From Bacteroidales bacterium (GTDB lineage Bacteria; Bacteroidota; Bacteroidia; Bacteroidales; P3), in contig JAFZEK010000269.1 of assembly GCA_017560705.1 (NCBI GenBank), positions 1 to 6,333 on the forward strand: a stretch of DNA of 6,333 bases, written 5' to 3'. The notes below the pieces were generated by a model. That model had not been told where the DNA came from. It did not search any database and saw only the letters and a list, made by a program, of their open reading frames with translations. The position numbers were made by a program, and so were the translations under genes. Within the stretch, counting starts at the first letter, position 1. Every line of letters begins with the position of its first letter. Of this stretch, positions 1 through 6,313 are shown piece after piece.

Positions 1-164
1 ATTTTCACACCTCTGTTTTCAAGACTTTCGGCATAAATTGTTTTGCCTTCGAAGGCTGCATCCGACAATTTTCCGCTTATAGTGTATTCATTTTTAGATA
101 CACACGATGCCATGCATATAACAGCTGCCGGCAACACATACTTGTAAATACTAGTTCTTTTCAT
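1..164 (-). CDS. Lipoprotein N-terminus, DUF4369-like (partial, runs off left edge)
   Basis: The gene starts at the ATG at 164-162 and continues past the left end, so only about 54 codons are visible and the ORF is too short to stand out. The product begins MKRTSIYKYVLPAAV, a basic then hydrophobic signal sequence, followed by a lipobox-like M-A-S-C with the lipidated Cys at residue 21. After it comes YTISGKLSDAAFEGKTIY, which resembles the start of DUF4369. That domain often sits at the N-terminus of Bacteroidetes outer-membrane lipoproteins carrying a thioredoxin/AhpC-TSA domain. The thioredoxin part, if present, lies outside the window, so a redox role is only an inference. A well-placed promoter at 203-234 on the same strand supports the gene and its start. 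The lipoprotein call is fairly safe; the family call is moderate. Confidence 0.65.
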   Translation of the reverse strand, partial: MKRTSIYKYVLPAAVICMASCVSKNEYTISGKLSDAAFEGKTIYAESLENRGVK

Positions 165-202
165 TTATTACTTACTGTTTGAAAATTACATTTTTGAAAA
201 TG

Positions 203-234
203 CAAAATTACAAAGAAAAAACTGTATGAGCAAG
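203..234 (-). promoter_or_regulatory. Bacteroidetes-type promoter for the left-edge lipoprotein
   Basis: Read on the minus strand, a CTTG box (234-231) is followed after 20 bases by TAATTTTG (210-203), an exact TAnnTTTG -7 element. The -33 box differs from TTTG at one base. Transcription would start near 196, leaving a leader of about 30 bases before the ATG at 164. Confidence 0.6.
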
Positions 235-272
235 TTCTTGATAATAAAAAGTGGAAAATAAGTGTGTTTTAA

Positions 273-304
273 TTTGTATTTATCGTTATTTCTTTATATC
301 TTTG
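273..304 (+). promoter_or_regulatory. Bacteroidetes-type promoter for the coiled-coil lipoprotein
   Basis: TTTG at 273-276 and TATCTTTG at 297-304 are separated by 20 bases and match the TTTG/TAnnTTTG consensus of the Bacteroidetes primary sigma factor. The expected start near 311 gives a leader of about 78 bases. It lies back to back with the minus-strand promoter at 203-234, so the two lipoprotein genes are divergently transcribed. Confidence 0.65.
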
Positions 305-388
305 CAAGCCGATGATGGAGGTGTGTGGAATATATATATGTCTTCATAATCAGGCAACAAAATAATATAAACGAATTATATATATAAT

Positions 389-757
389 ATGAAAAGGATA
401 GCTTTATTAGCAGTTGCGATTTTGATGGTTTCGTGTGGTTCTAGCAATTCCGATGCTTTCAACGAGTTGGCAACAAAATATATGGCTTTAGAAAACGAAT
501 ATTCAAGCTTGAAAGCCGAACACGAAAAATTGAAAGAAGAATATAAAGTGCTAGAAAACACTAAGGAAACTCCAGTGGTGGTGAATCAAAACAGTTGTTG
601 CGGAGAGGCAGCAAGATTAAAACAAGCCATGAAAAAATCGCAAACACTGCTTGCTAAATTGAGAAATGATTTCAACGACTATCAGTCGGGCTTTGGAATT
701 ATAAATGTTATAGACATTGATAATAGAATCAAGGCATTAGAAAGAGAACTGCGTTAA
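389..757 (+). CDS. Small coiled-coil lipoprotein of unknown function
   Basis: The 122-residue product starts with a short signal sequence ending in M-V-S-C, with the lipidated Cys at residue 16, so it is probably an inner-leaflet or outer-membrane lipoprotein. Residues 24-55 form an unbroken heptad pattern: Leu at every d position (27, 34, 41, 48, 55) and Phe, Tyr, Tyr, His, Tyr at the a positions (24, 31, 38, 45, 52). A Pro/Val linker at 62-65 and a Cys-Cys pair at 70-71 separate this from a second helical stretch (about 76-102), and the C-terminus is charged. The start is fixed by the signal peptide and by an A/T-only leader ending in a 14-base AT palindrome (375-388) directly before the ATG. 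No enzyme motif is visible. A periplasmic spacer or oligomeric scaffold role would fit but is inference. I do not recognise a named family. Confidence 0.8.
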   Translation: MKRIALLAVAILMVSCGSSNSDAFNELATKYMALENEYSSLKAEHEKLKEEYKVLENTKETPVVVNQNSCCGEAARLKQAMKKSQTLLAKLRNDFNDYQSGFGIINVIDIDNRIKALERELR

Positions 758-776
758 AAGTTTTTGAATGAAGAAA

Positions 777-888
777 TGCTGTCGTTCCTCATGCATTTAG
801 GTCAGTTGCTCAGCAGCAGAAATAGGCTATGAGGGTCTTCGCTTCCTATCTGCAAGAAAAGAAGATAGCGGGGCCAGAGGTGACTGTA
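777..888 (+). ncRNA. ffs: Candidate small structured RNA, possibly SRP (4.5S) RNA
   Basis: No ORF covers this stretch, but it folds well by eye. A closing stem pairs 777-779, 781-783 and 787-790 with 886-888, 882-884 and 877-880. Hairpin A pairs 787-794 with 826-834 (competing with the closing stem at CCUC), 795-798 with 820-823 and 805-809 with 813-817. It contains GUCAG (801-805) and AGCAG (815-819), the two strands of the conserved Ffh-binding core of bacterial SRP RNA, preceded by UUUAG much as in E. coli 4.5S RNA. Hairpin B pairs GGUC 834-837 with GGCC 872-875 and CUAUCU 846-851 with AGAUAG 863-868. The length of about 112 bases equals that of small SRP RNAs. Against the SRP call, the apical loop is not a clear GGAA tetraloop and the branched shape differs from one long hairpin. 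A structured RNA is likely; its identity is moderate. Only a weak promoter (AGTTTTTG, 759-766) is visible. Confidence 0.5.
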
Positions 889-899
889 TTTTTTATTTT
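877..899 (+). terminator. Probable terminator of the 777-888 RNA
   Basis: The 3' strand of the RNA's closing stem (877-888) runs straight into a T-rich tract (889-899, broken by one A). This is the arrangement of an intrinsic terminator built into the end of a small RNA gene. It also lies downstream of the lipoprotein gene and may end that transcript too. Confidence 0.4.
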
Positions 900-927
900 G
901 ACAAAAAAGAAAAAGTGCGTATCTTTG
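897..927 (+). promoter_or_regulatory. Bacteroidetes-type promoter for lpdA
   Basis: TTTG at 897-900 and TATCTTTG at 920-927 are 19 bases apart, an exact match to the Bacteroidetes consensus. The -33 box overlaps the T-tract that ends the small RNA. The predicted start near 933 leaves a leader of about 75 bases that ends in an A/T-rich stretch (catatata) before the ATG at 1009. Confidence 0.7.
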
Positions 928-1008
928 TAATAGTTTTGTCGCCGCCCTGGTAGGCATAACATGCAAAGAAAGAGATTTTTATAAAATAGTAAAGTAAAAA
1001 CATATATA

Positions 1009-2397
1009 ATGAATTACGATGTTATAGTAATAGGTAGTGGCCCAGGAGGGTATGTAGCTGCCATAAAATCGGCACAGTTAGGATTTAAAACTGCTGTTGT
1101 AGAACGCGAAAATTTAGGTGGAATATGCTTGAACTGGGGATGTATTCCCACCAAAGCGTTGCTAAAAAGTGCTCAAGTATACAATTACGTGTCTCATGCA
1201 TCAAACTACGGAGTAGCTGCACAGCCCATCACTCCAGATTTGGAAGCAATGGTAACTCGTAGCCGTGGCGTTGCCGACACAATGAGCAAGGGCGTTCAAT
1301 TCTTGTTGAAAAAGAATAAAGTAGATGTTATAGAAGGTGTTGGAAAAGTGAAACCGGGCAAAAAAGTGGAAGTAACTAATGCCCAAGGCGAAGTGGCTGA
1401 ATACGAAGCTAATCATATTATCATAGCTACAGGTGCTCGCTCTCGCAAACTTCCTAACTTGCCTCAAGATGGCAAAAAAATCATAGGCTACAGAGAAGCT
1501 ATGACATTGCCACAATTGCCTAAAACTATGGTAGTAGTAGGTTCCGGTGCTATAGGAAGTGAATTTGCTTTCTTCTATCAATCTATAGGTGTACAAGTTA
1601 CATTGGTAGAATTTATGCCAAACATCGTGCCAAACGAAGACGACGACGTGTCGGCTCAAATCAGCCGTTCGTTCCGCAAGATGGGTATGAAAGTGATGAC
1701 TTCTTCGTCGGTAGAAAAAGTGGATATAGATGGCGACGTATGTCATGTTACAATCCAAACAAAGAAAGGTACTGAAGTAGTGGATGCTGACGTAGTTCTT
1801 TCGGCAGTAGGTGTTATCACCAACTTGGAAAACTTAGGACTAGAAGAAGTGGGTATACAAGTGGAACGCACTAAGATAGTTGTAGATGACTACTACAGAA
1901 CTAACGTAGAAGGATATTATGCTATAGGCGATGTGGTGCATGGTCCTGCCTTGGCTCACGTAGCTTCGGCTGAGGCTTTGGTGTGTGTAGAAAAGATAGC
2001 CGGCGAAAACCCAACACCTGTAAACTACAAGAACATACCTGGTTGTACTTACACTACTCCAGAAGTGGCTTCAGTGGGTATGACTGAAAAGGCTGCTAAA
2101 GAAGCTGGTTATGAAATTTTGGTAGGAAAATTCCCGTTCACAGCTTCAGGAAAAGCAACAGCTGCTGGTAGCAGAGATGGCTTCATCAAAATAATAATAG
2201 ATGCTAAAACCGATCTTATTTTGGGTGCACACCTTTGTGGCGACAATGTAACTGAAATGATAGCAGGTTTAGTAGTGGCTCGTCAAAACGGTCTTACAGC
2301 TAAGCAAGTAGTTGGTTCAGTTCATCCTCACCCAACTTTGAGCGAGGCTATTATGGAAGCTATAGAACAAGCTTATGGTAAAGCTGTACATTTGTAA
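1009..2397 (+). CDS. lpdA: Dihydrolipoyl dehydrogenase (E3)
   Basis: This 462-residue flavoprotein has the normal length for E3. It reoxidises protein-bound dihydrolipoamide with NAD+ for 2-oxoacid dehydrogenase complexes and the glycine cleavage system, in the cytoplasm. Domains run in the family order: an FAD-binding GSGPGG at 9-14, the redox disulfide C40/C45 in GGICLNWGCIPTK, an ATGA segment near 140, an NAD-binding GSGAIG at 178-183 ending in the acidic E of TLVE typical of NAD preference, the second FAD contact AIGD at 305-308, and a C-terminal dimerisation domain with HPHPTLSE, where H441 and E446 form the catalytic dyad. Every key residue is present. The start follows from the GxGxxG spacing and the promoter at 897-927. 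No E1, E2, lipoate or glycine-cleavage gene is adjacent, and it has its own promoter and terminator, so it looks like a stand-alone E3 shared between complexes (inference). Confidence 0.97.
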   Translation: MNYDVIVIGSGPGGYVAAIKSAQLGFKTAVVERENLGGICLNWGCIPTKALLKSAQVYNYVSHASNYGVAAQPITPDLEAMVTRSRGVADTMSKGVQFLLKKNKVDVIEGVGKVKPGKKVEVTNAQGEVAEYEANHIIIATGARSRKLPNLPQDGKKIIGYREAMTLPQLPKTMVVVGSGAIGSEFAFFYQSIGVQVTLVEFMPNIVPNEDDDVSAQISRSFRKMGMKVMTSSSVEKVDIDGDVCHVTIQTKKGTEVVDADVVLSAVGVITNLENLGLEEVGIQVERTKIVVDDYYRTNVEGYYAIGDVVHGPALAHVASAEALVCVEKIAGENPTPVNYKNIPGCTYTTPEVASVGMTEKAAKEAGYEILVGKFPFTASGKATAAGSRDGFIKIIIDAKTDLILGAHLCGDNVTEMIAGLVVARQNGLTAKQVVGSVHPHPTLSEAIMEAIEQAYGKAVHL

Positions 2398-2463
2398 TAG
2401 ACAAGGTAAAAGCGAAAAATAGATAAATTTACTAGTTTTATCATTGATAATTACAGTTATGGA

Positions 2464-2498
2464 AACGGGGTTGTCTAGCTAAGACACCTCGTTTTTTT
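2464..2498 (+). terminator. Intrinsic terminator of lpdA
   Basis: AACGGGGTTGTCT (2464-2476) pairs with AGACACCTCGTT (2482-2493), with one bulged base and one G-U pair around a short loop, and is followed by a run of T to 2498. It lies 67 bases after the lpdA stop codon and shows that lpdA is the last gene of its transcript. Confidence 0.85.
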
Positions 2499-2591
2499 GT
2501 GGTTATGTTCAGAGCGATTGTAAAATATGAAAATAGGGGAAAGCTGTTGTTGTATAAGGGGATGAAATTGTACTACATTGGTAAAGGGTAT

Positions 2592-2630
2592 AAAAAAACA
2601 CGTTGAAAAAAGAAGTTTTTCAACGTGTTT
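2592..2630 (-). terminator. Intrinsic terminator of the phosphofructokinase gene
   Basis: CACGTTGAAAAA (2599-2610) and TTTTTCAACGTG (2616-2627) form a perfect 12-bp stem around a 5-base loop. The stem extends by three A-T pairs to 2596 and 2630. On the minus strand the hairpin is followed by a T-run (complement of A 2592-2598). It sits about 47 bases past the phosphofructokinase stop. The A/T flanks on both sides could let it stop plus-strand read-through as well. Confidence 0.85.
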
Positions 2631-2676
2631 ATAAAGAATTTCGAACAAATTCTCAAAGGATATTATGTTGTGTATA

Positions 2677-3909
2677 TTACCAATTTAATATCTTCATAAA
2701 GTCATAATCTTCAGGATTGTCTACGTATTTTTTAGCTTCTTCGTAATCCTTAGGAGTTATGTAGTCCATAATGTCCTCTATGTAAGATTGAACTTTGTTG
2801 GTCGAAACGTTTACAAGTCTTGGTGGAATTTTGCCAGTAGTAGGGTCTTGAATATCTTTCAAGAATAGAGGCGAAATGTTTCCAATATGGTCTACGTAAA
2901 CCATACATCCAGTGTTGCCTTCTTTAAATAGTTTGTATACACCCATTCCTAATAGAGAACAATAAGTAAGGTCGTAGGCTATAGGAGTATGACAACGAAT
3001 TTCGTATCCTATTTCAACAGGTCTACTTTTTACTTTTAATTTAAGTTCACGGTTTGCTTCTTCAAGCATATTGTTGAAAATATGAGCCTTAGAAACTTTG
3101 CCCAATTCAGGGTGTCCGTGGTCGTCATAGCTGAAGTTTACTCCAGTTTTGGCTAGTTCAGCATCGCTTAGTTCGTGGAACACACCTTCGCTTATCATAG
3201 CAGCACCATAGTTGATACCCATTATTTTACGTTTTATGATGGAGGATATAACTAGGCGGATGATTTTATCTAGAGTTATAGTAGTTTTATTGAAAAATTC
3301 GGGAATAATTACCATAGGGTAGTGGCAAGCTCCGGCTATTCCCATAGCTAAGTGACCAGCACTGCGACCCATTGCAGATACTACGAACCAGTTTTCGCTA
3401 GTACGAGCATCTTCCATTACTGCGGTGCCTATAATAGTGCCTTGAGCTTTAGCAGAGTTGTAGCCAAATGTTGGGCTTGCGTTAGGCAATGGCAAGTCGT
3501 TATCTATAGTTTTAGGAACGTGGATGTTTGAGATAGGGTAGTTCTTTTTTTCCAAGAAGCTAGTGATGCGATTGGCTGTCGAAGCTGTGTCATCACCACC
3601 TACTGTTACCAAAAGTTTTATATTATTTTCGGTGAATAGTTTTAGGTTGAAATTCTTTTCAAAATCTTCGTTGGAAGGTTTGAAACGACTCATTTTTAGC
3701 ATAGAGCCACCTTTATTGAAAATATCGTCGGCCATAAGGAAATCTATGTCCAACATTCTTGGATTTTCGGTAAATAGGCTAGAGTACCCTCCATGCAATC
3801 CTATTACTCTGTAACCGTCTCTTAAAAAAGTTTTAGCTACGCTAGCTATTACGGTGTTCATTCCTGGTGCAGGACCACCGCCTGTTAATATTGCTATTGC
3901 TTTGTTCAT
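2677..3909 (-). CDS. pfp: 6-phosphofructokinase family enzyme, predicted pyrophosphate-dependent
   Basis: The 410-residue protein phosphorylates fructose 6-phosphate at C1, the committing step of glycolysis; the pyrophosphate-linked form is reversible. Visible family motifs are GGGPAPGMN (10-18) in the phosphoryl-donor loop, GGDD (104-107), PKTIDND (132-138) with the catalytic base D136, MGR (180-182), SEG (240-242) and GYEIR (301-305) in the sugar-phosphate site. In ATP-dependent enzymes such as E. coli PfkA, the second Asp of GGDD and the Lys of PKTID are both Gly (G104 and G124). Asp and Lys there are the established marks of pyrophosphate use, so donor choice is well supported but not proved. 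The ATP-dependent name pfkA may be used in some annotations. The start gives an immediate MNKAIAILTGGG beta-strand as expected. A tRNA-Ala gene and a terminator lie upstream on the same strand, and no separate consensus promoter was found. Confidence 0.93.
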   Translation of the reverse strand: MNKAIAILTGGGPAPGMNTVIASVAKTFLRDGYRVIGLHGGYSSLFTENPRMLDIDFLMADDIFNKGGSMLKMSRFKPSNEDFEKNFNLKLFTENNIKLLVTVGGDDTASTANRITSFLEKKNYPISNIHVPKTIDNDLPLPNASPTFGYNSAKAQGTIIGTAVMEDARTSENWFVVSAMGRSAGHLAMGIAGACHYPMVIIPEFFNKTTITLDKIIRLVISSIIKRKIMGINYGAAMISEGVFHELSDAELAKTGVNFSYDDHGHPELGKVSKAHIFNNMLEEANRELKLKVKSRPVEIGYEIRCHTPIAYDLTYCSLLGMGVYKLFKEGNTGCMVYVDHIGNISPLFLKDIQDPTTGKIPPRLVNVSTNKVQSYIEDIMDYITPKDYEEAKKYVDNPEDYDFMKILNW

Positions 3910-3948
3910 TTCTGTGTGTGTTTTTATTGAGTGTAAAACGAAATAAAT

Positions 3949-3980
3949 AAAAAAAGAGATGCCATTTTCCTAACATCTCT
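3949..3980 (-). terminator. Intrinsic terminator between tRNA-Ala and the phosphofructokinase gene
   Basis: On the minus strand AGAGATG (3980-3974) pairs perfectly with CATCTCT (3961-3955) around a 12-base loop and is followed by seven T. It begins about 22 bases after the tRNA 3' end and ends about 40 bases before the phosphofructokinase ATG. It should end the tRNA transcript. If the kinase has no promoter of its own, it also sets how much read-through reaches it. Confidence 0.8.
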
Positions 3981-4001
3981 ATTTTCATAATTACTAAATA
4001 G

Positions 4002-4075
4002 TGGAGTATAACGGAATCGAACCGTTGACCTTTTGACTGCCAGTCAAACGCTCTAGCCAACTGAGCTAATACCCC
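4002..4075 (-). tRNA. tRNA-Ala, anticodon GGC
   Basis: The 74-base gene folds into a full cloverleaf: acceptor GGGGTAT/ATACTCC, D-stem GCTC/GAGC, anticodon stem TTTGA/TCAAA with loop CTGGCAG, T-stem AACGG/CCGTT with loop TTCGATT, and discriminator A. The anticodon GGC (complement of 4039-4041) reads Ala GCC/GCU codons. The acceptor carries the G3-U70 pair that is the main identity element for alanyl-tRNA synthetase, which independently confirms the assignment. The 3' CCA is not encoded and must be added enzymatically. Confidence 0.97.
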
Positions 4076-4109
4076 ATCCAGCTGTCAAGTTTTTCTCTTT
4101 TTGACTTTG

Positions 4110-4140
4110 CAAAAGTACAACTTTATTTTGAATTGACAAA
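4110..4140 (-). promoter_or_regulatory. Bacteroidetes-type promoter for tRNA-Ala
   Basis: On the minus strand TTTG (4140-4137) is followed after exactly 19 bases by TACTTTTG (4117-4110), a full match to the consensus. Transcription should start near 4103, about 28 bases before the mature tRNA. The same promoter may feed the phosphofructokinase gene by read-through. Confidence 0.75.
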
Positions 4141-4198
4141 ATATTATTTTTATGTTTTTCTTTATGTCGTTGGTTTATTGTTGATTAATGATGAAATT

Positions 4199-5674
4199 TT
4201 ATTTCTTTTTTTCGTCTAAAGGTTGCATTATTAAGGGCTCTTTGTATAGATTTTTGTCCAAATAAGAGTAATAAGATATATAGTAAACGTATCCGTTTCG
4301 AGCTTCTACGCGGTGTTCACTGGTAGTTGTGCGTAGCAAAAGTTGTTGTCCGGTTACGCTACCAGTGTTCAGGTCTATTTGATATAGATGACCAAGGTCG
4401 TCCATAGAGCCTACTATATAGGCGTTTTGGTAAGATGTTATCACGTTGTGGTCTCGCTTGTAAAAGTAGCTGAAGTAGTTAGCATCCAGGGGTATGGTGC
4501 TTATGAATTTCATGTCTTTGTTTAATTTGGTTAGAGCCAAATTGGTGAAATTGAAGATGTAGTATTCGTTGTTCACTTCCAAAAAAGTAGGTCGGCACAC
4601 AGGGTAATACCTATAGTCATATTCTTGCATATCGCTTCTTATTTTGTAGGCTTCGTCTAGCGATGAATATATTATAGCAGAGGCTTTTACTCTAAACCAG
4701 TCGCTATACATGGTGTCCACATAAAATTGTGTGAGCATGGATATGCTGTCTTTGTATTTGCTGTTAGAGGCTATTTTGTTGTCTATAAATGTATTCATAT
4801 CTTCTGAGAATTTACCGTTTAGGCATTCGTTTTTAACGTAATTGTACTGAGCTGTGTCGCCACGAACTATGAAATTGTTCAACGAAGATACATATATAAG
4901 CTGATAATAGTCGAAATCCAAAGAAAGTTCGGGAGTTAAATAGAAAACTCTCAGAGTTTTAGGTAGGTATATATCTTGTTGTTGAAGAATTAGATTGCCA
5001 ACTCTGGCATCGCCAAAAACACGATAAATGAATCCTGCTGCACATTCTTCTTCGCCTAGAGTAATTTGTCCGTTGGCGTAGTTTACTTTTCTCATGCAAC
5101 CATAGTTTTGGTCGGATATATAGCAGTCGAATCTAGATTGGTGATAAAATTTTTCATATTTATAATCGACCTCTATTTGAGCTAATAGCGAATCATTCAA
5201 GTCGTAAACCTGTAGGTAATCGAACCCTTGAACAGTTTCTATTAGTACATATAATAAATCATCGACAATGTGAAAGTCGTATACGTTCACTTCTGGTATT
5301 TTTACCACAGTGTTGCCAATGTTTTCGTCGGTTATTTTTATTTTAGAGCTGTCGGTAGGGTGTAGCATAATGTTCAACCACAGTTCATGGTCTTTGTTGA
5401 ATCTAAAACGTTCAATTTTGTAGGTCTTTTTTAAATATTGTGGATGAGTAAATTTCAGCATCATAGGTATTTCAGCTGAGCGTAGCTCAAAAGTGAAGTA
5501 TCCGCTAGTGTTGGTAGTTATTGTGGTATTGGCAGATGTGGTTATGGACACGTTTTTCAAAGGCATACGTGTTTGATTGTCTTCTACTATGCCGCTCACT
5601 TTATAGATAATTTGACTTTGAACCGAAGAAAAAAGTGCGAGCATAAGAGAAAATAGAATTGTTCGTGTTTTCAT
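4199..5674 (-). CDS. Secreted protein with carboxypeptidase-regulatory-like domain, function unknown
   Basis: The 491-residue product has a clear signal peptide (MKTRTILFSLMLALFSSVQS, cleavage probably before Q21) and no lipobox Cys, so it should enter the periplasm or cell surface. Residues about 24-105 resemble the carboxypeptidase-regulatory-like/CNA-B type beta-sandwich common in Bacteroidetes envelope proteins: VSGIVEDNQTRMPLKNVSI, then TNTSGYFTF, then a HPQY turn. The remaining part (about 125-480) is rich in short aromatic, mostly beta segments such as NVYDFHIVDDLLYVLIET, YLQVYDLN and LYQIDLNTGSV. The spacing suggests a beta-propeller-like repeat, but this is inference and I do not recognise the family. 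Tyr is strikingly frequent. It is not a TonB-dependent receptor: no plug or barrel follows. The N-terminus fits the chosen ATG. An imperfect TATAGTTTG near 5710-5718 is the only promoter candidate. No strong terminator follows the stop. Confidence 0.8.
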   Translation of the reverse strand: MKTRTILFSLMLALFSSVQSQIIYKVSGIVEDNQTRMPLKNVSITTSANTTITTNTSGYFTFELRSAEIPMMLKFTHPQYLKKTYKIERFRFNKDHELWLNIMLHPTDSSKIKITDENIGNTVVKIPEVNVYDFHIVDDLLYVLIETVQGFDYLQVYDLNDSLLAQIEVDYKYEKFYHQSRFDCYISDQNYGCMRKVNYANGQITLGEEECAAGFIYRVFGDARVGNLILQQQDIYLPKTLRVFYLTPELSLDFDYYQLIYVSSLNNFIVRGDTAQYNYVKNECLNGKFSEDMNTFIDNKIASNSKYKDSISMLTQFYVDTMYSDWFRVKASAIIYSSLDEAYKIRSDMQEYDYRYYPVCRPTFLEVNNEYYIFNFTNLALTKLNKDMKFISTIPLDANYFSYFYKRDHNVITSYQNAYIVGSMDDLGHLYQIDLNTGSVTGQQLLLRTTTSEHRVEARNGYVYYISYYSYLDKNLYKEPLIMQPLDEKKK

Positions 5675-5769
5675 AATTTTCCGAGCTTTAGTTTAGAACA
5701 TAAAACAAACTATATGTAAAACAGTTGTAGTTTTTAGCCTATTTTTTGGAGAGAATGGGAAAATGGCAA

Positions 5770-5785
5770 TAGAAGTTGCCTTTAT
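5770..5785 (+). repeat. Left copy of a 16-base inverted repeat flanking the YhcG remnant
   Basis: TAGAAGTTGCCT followed by n-TAT matches, inverted, the sequence at 6314-6329 at 15 of 16 positions, 12 of them contiguous. It lies exactly where the YhcG protein similarity ends. GGCAA (5765-5769) and TTGCC (5776-5780) also give it a small local hairpin. Confidence 0.5.
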
Positions 5786-6050
5786 ATTTTTTCTTCTTGG
5801 GTAGACCTGTAAACTCAAGCACAAACGGGTCGCGAATTATATCCTGAGGTTTCATAACCAGATGTCCTTCGTTTGCCAAAGCCAAAACCCCATCCTTATC
5901 AGTACTCAAAGCAATACGCTGAAATAGGCAACTTTTAATCTGTATTTTCAATTCACGCACCTTCCATCCTTCGGTAATACATTGACGAAAATAAAACTGC
6001 ATTTCCAAAAGATTATCGCATTTGAGAATTTCAAAATAATGACTCCATGT

Positions 6051-6079
6051 CAAAACGTGAGACACTGTCTCACGTTTTG
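6051..6079. repeat. Perfect 14-base palindrome arms with 1-base spacer inside the YhcG remnant
   Basis: CAAAACGTGAGACA (6051-6064) and its exact reverse complement TGTCTCACGTTTTG (6066-6079) are separated by one base. The site encodes the FPKRETVSHVLT part of the remnant, so some symmetry is imposed by codons (ETVS), but 14 perfect pairs exceeds what that requires. Confidence 0.7.
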
Positions 6080-6313
6080 GAAAAGATAGATAAAACTTTC
6101 TCATATATAGCAAGTTTGAACGACTGAAACCTCGTCCGTTTTTTAGGGTAAGATCTTTTGAAAGATTTATAAGTAGATGTTTACCATATTCTGCACGAGC
6201 TTTCCCTCCTTGATCAAACTCTACAATATATTTCCCCGTTTGCCAATTGGCTTCTAATAATTCTGTATTTACTGAAACTACAGCCTTTTCTTTGGCTTTA
6301 ATCCAAAGGGTAG

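Noticed and set aside
376..561. Minus-strand 61-residue reading frame opposite the coiled-coil lipoprotein
   Set aside because: It lies antisense to a gene with signal peptide, lipobox, heptads and promoter, and has no start context of its own.
1201..1758. Minus-strand 185-residue reading frame inside lpdA
   Set aside because: It is fully antisense to conserved lpdA domains; the His/Tyr/Phe-rich composition is typical of a shadow frame.
2499..2591. Possible small gene between the two convergent terminators
   Set aside because: No frame with a credible start, length or promoter was found; it appears to be plain spacer.
3563..3814. Plus-strand 83-residue reading frame
   Set aside because: It is antisense to the conserved N-terminal part of the phosphofructokinase.
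3842..4060. Minus-strand 72-residue reading frame
   Set aside because: It spans the tRNA-Ala gene, the terminator and the first codons of the phosphofructokinase in another frame, so it cannot be a real gene.
4002..4075. tRNA-Ala as an integration site for a mobile element
   Set aside because: No integrase gene and no direct repeat of the tRNA 3' end were seen in the window, and housekeeping genes flank it closely.
5680..5765. Frameshifted continuation of the YhcG nuclease domain
   Set aside because: The other minus-strand frames here give no DLE or FLLELGKGF-like sequence, so the loss is a truncation rather than a simple frameshift.
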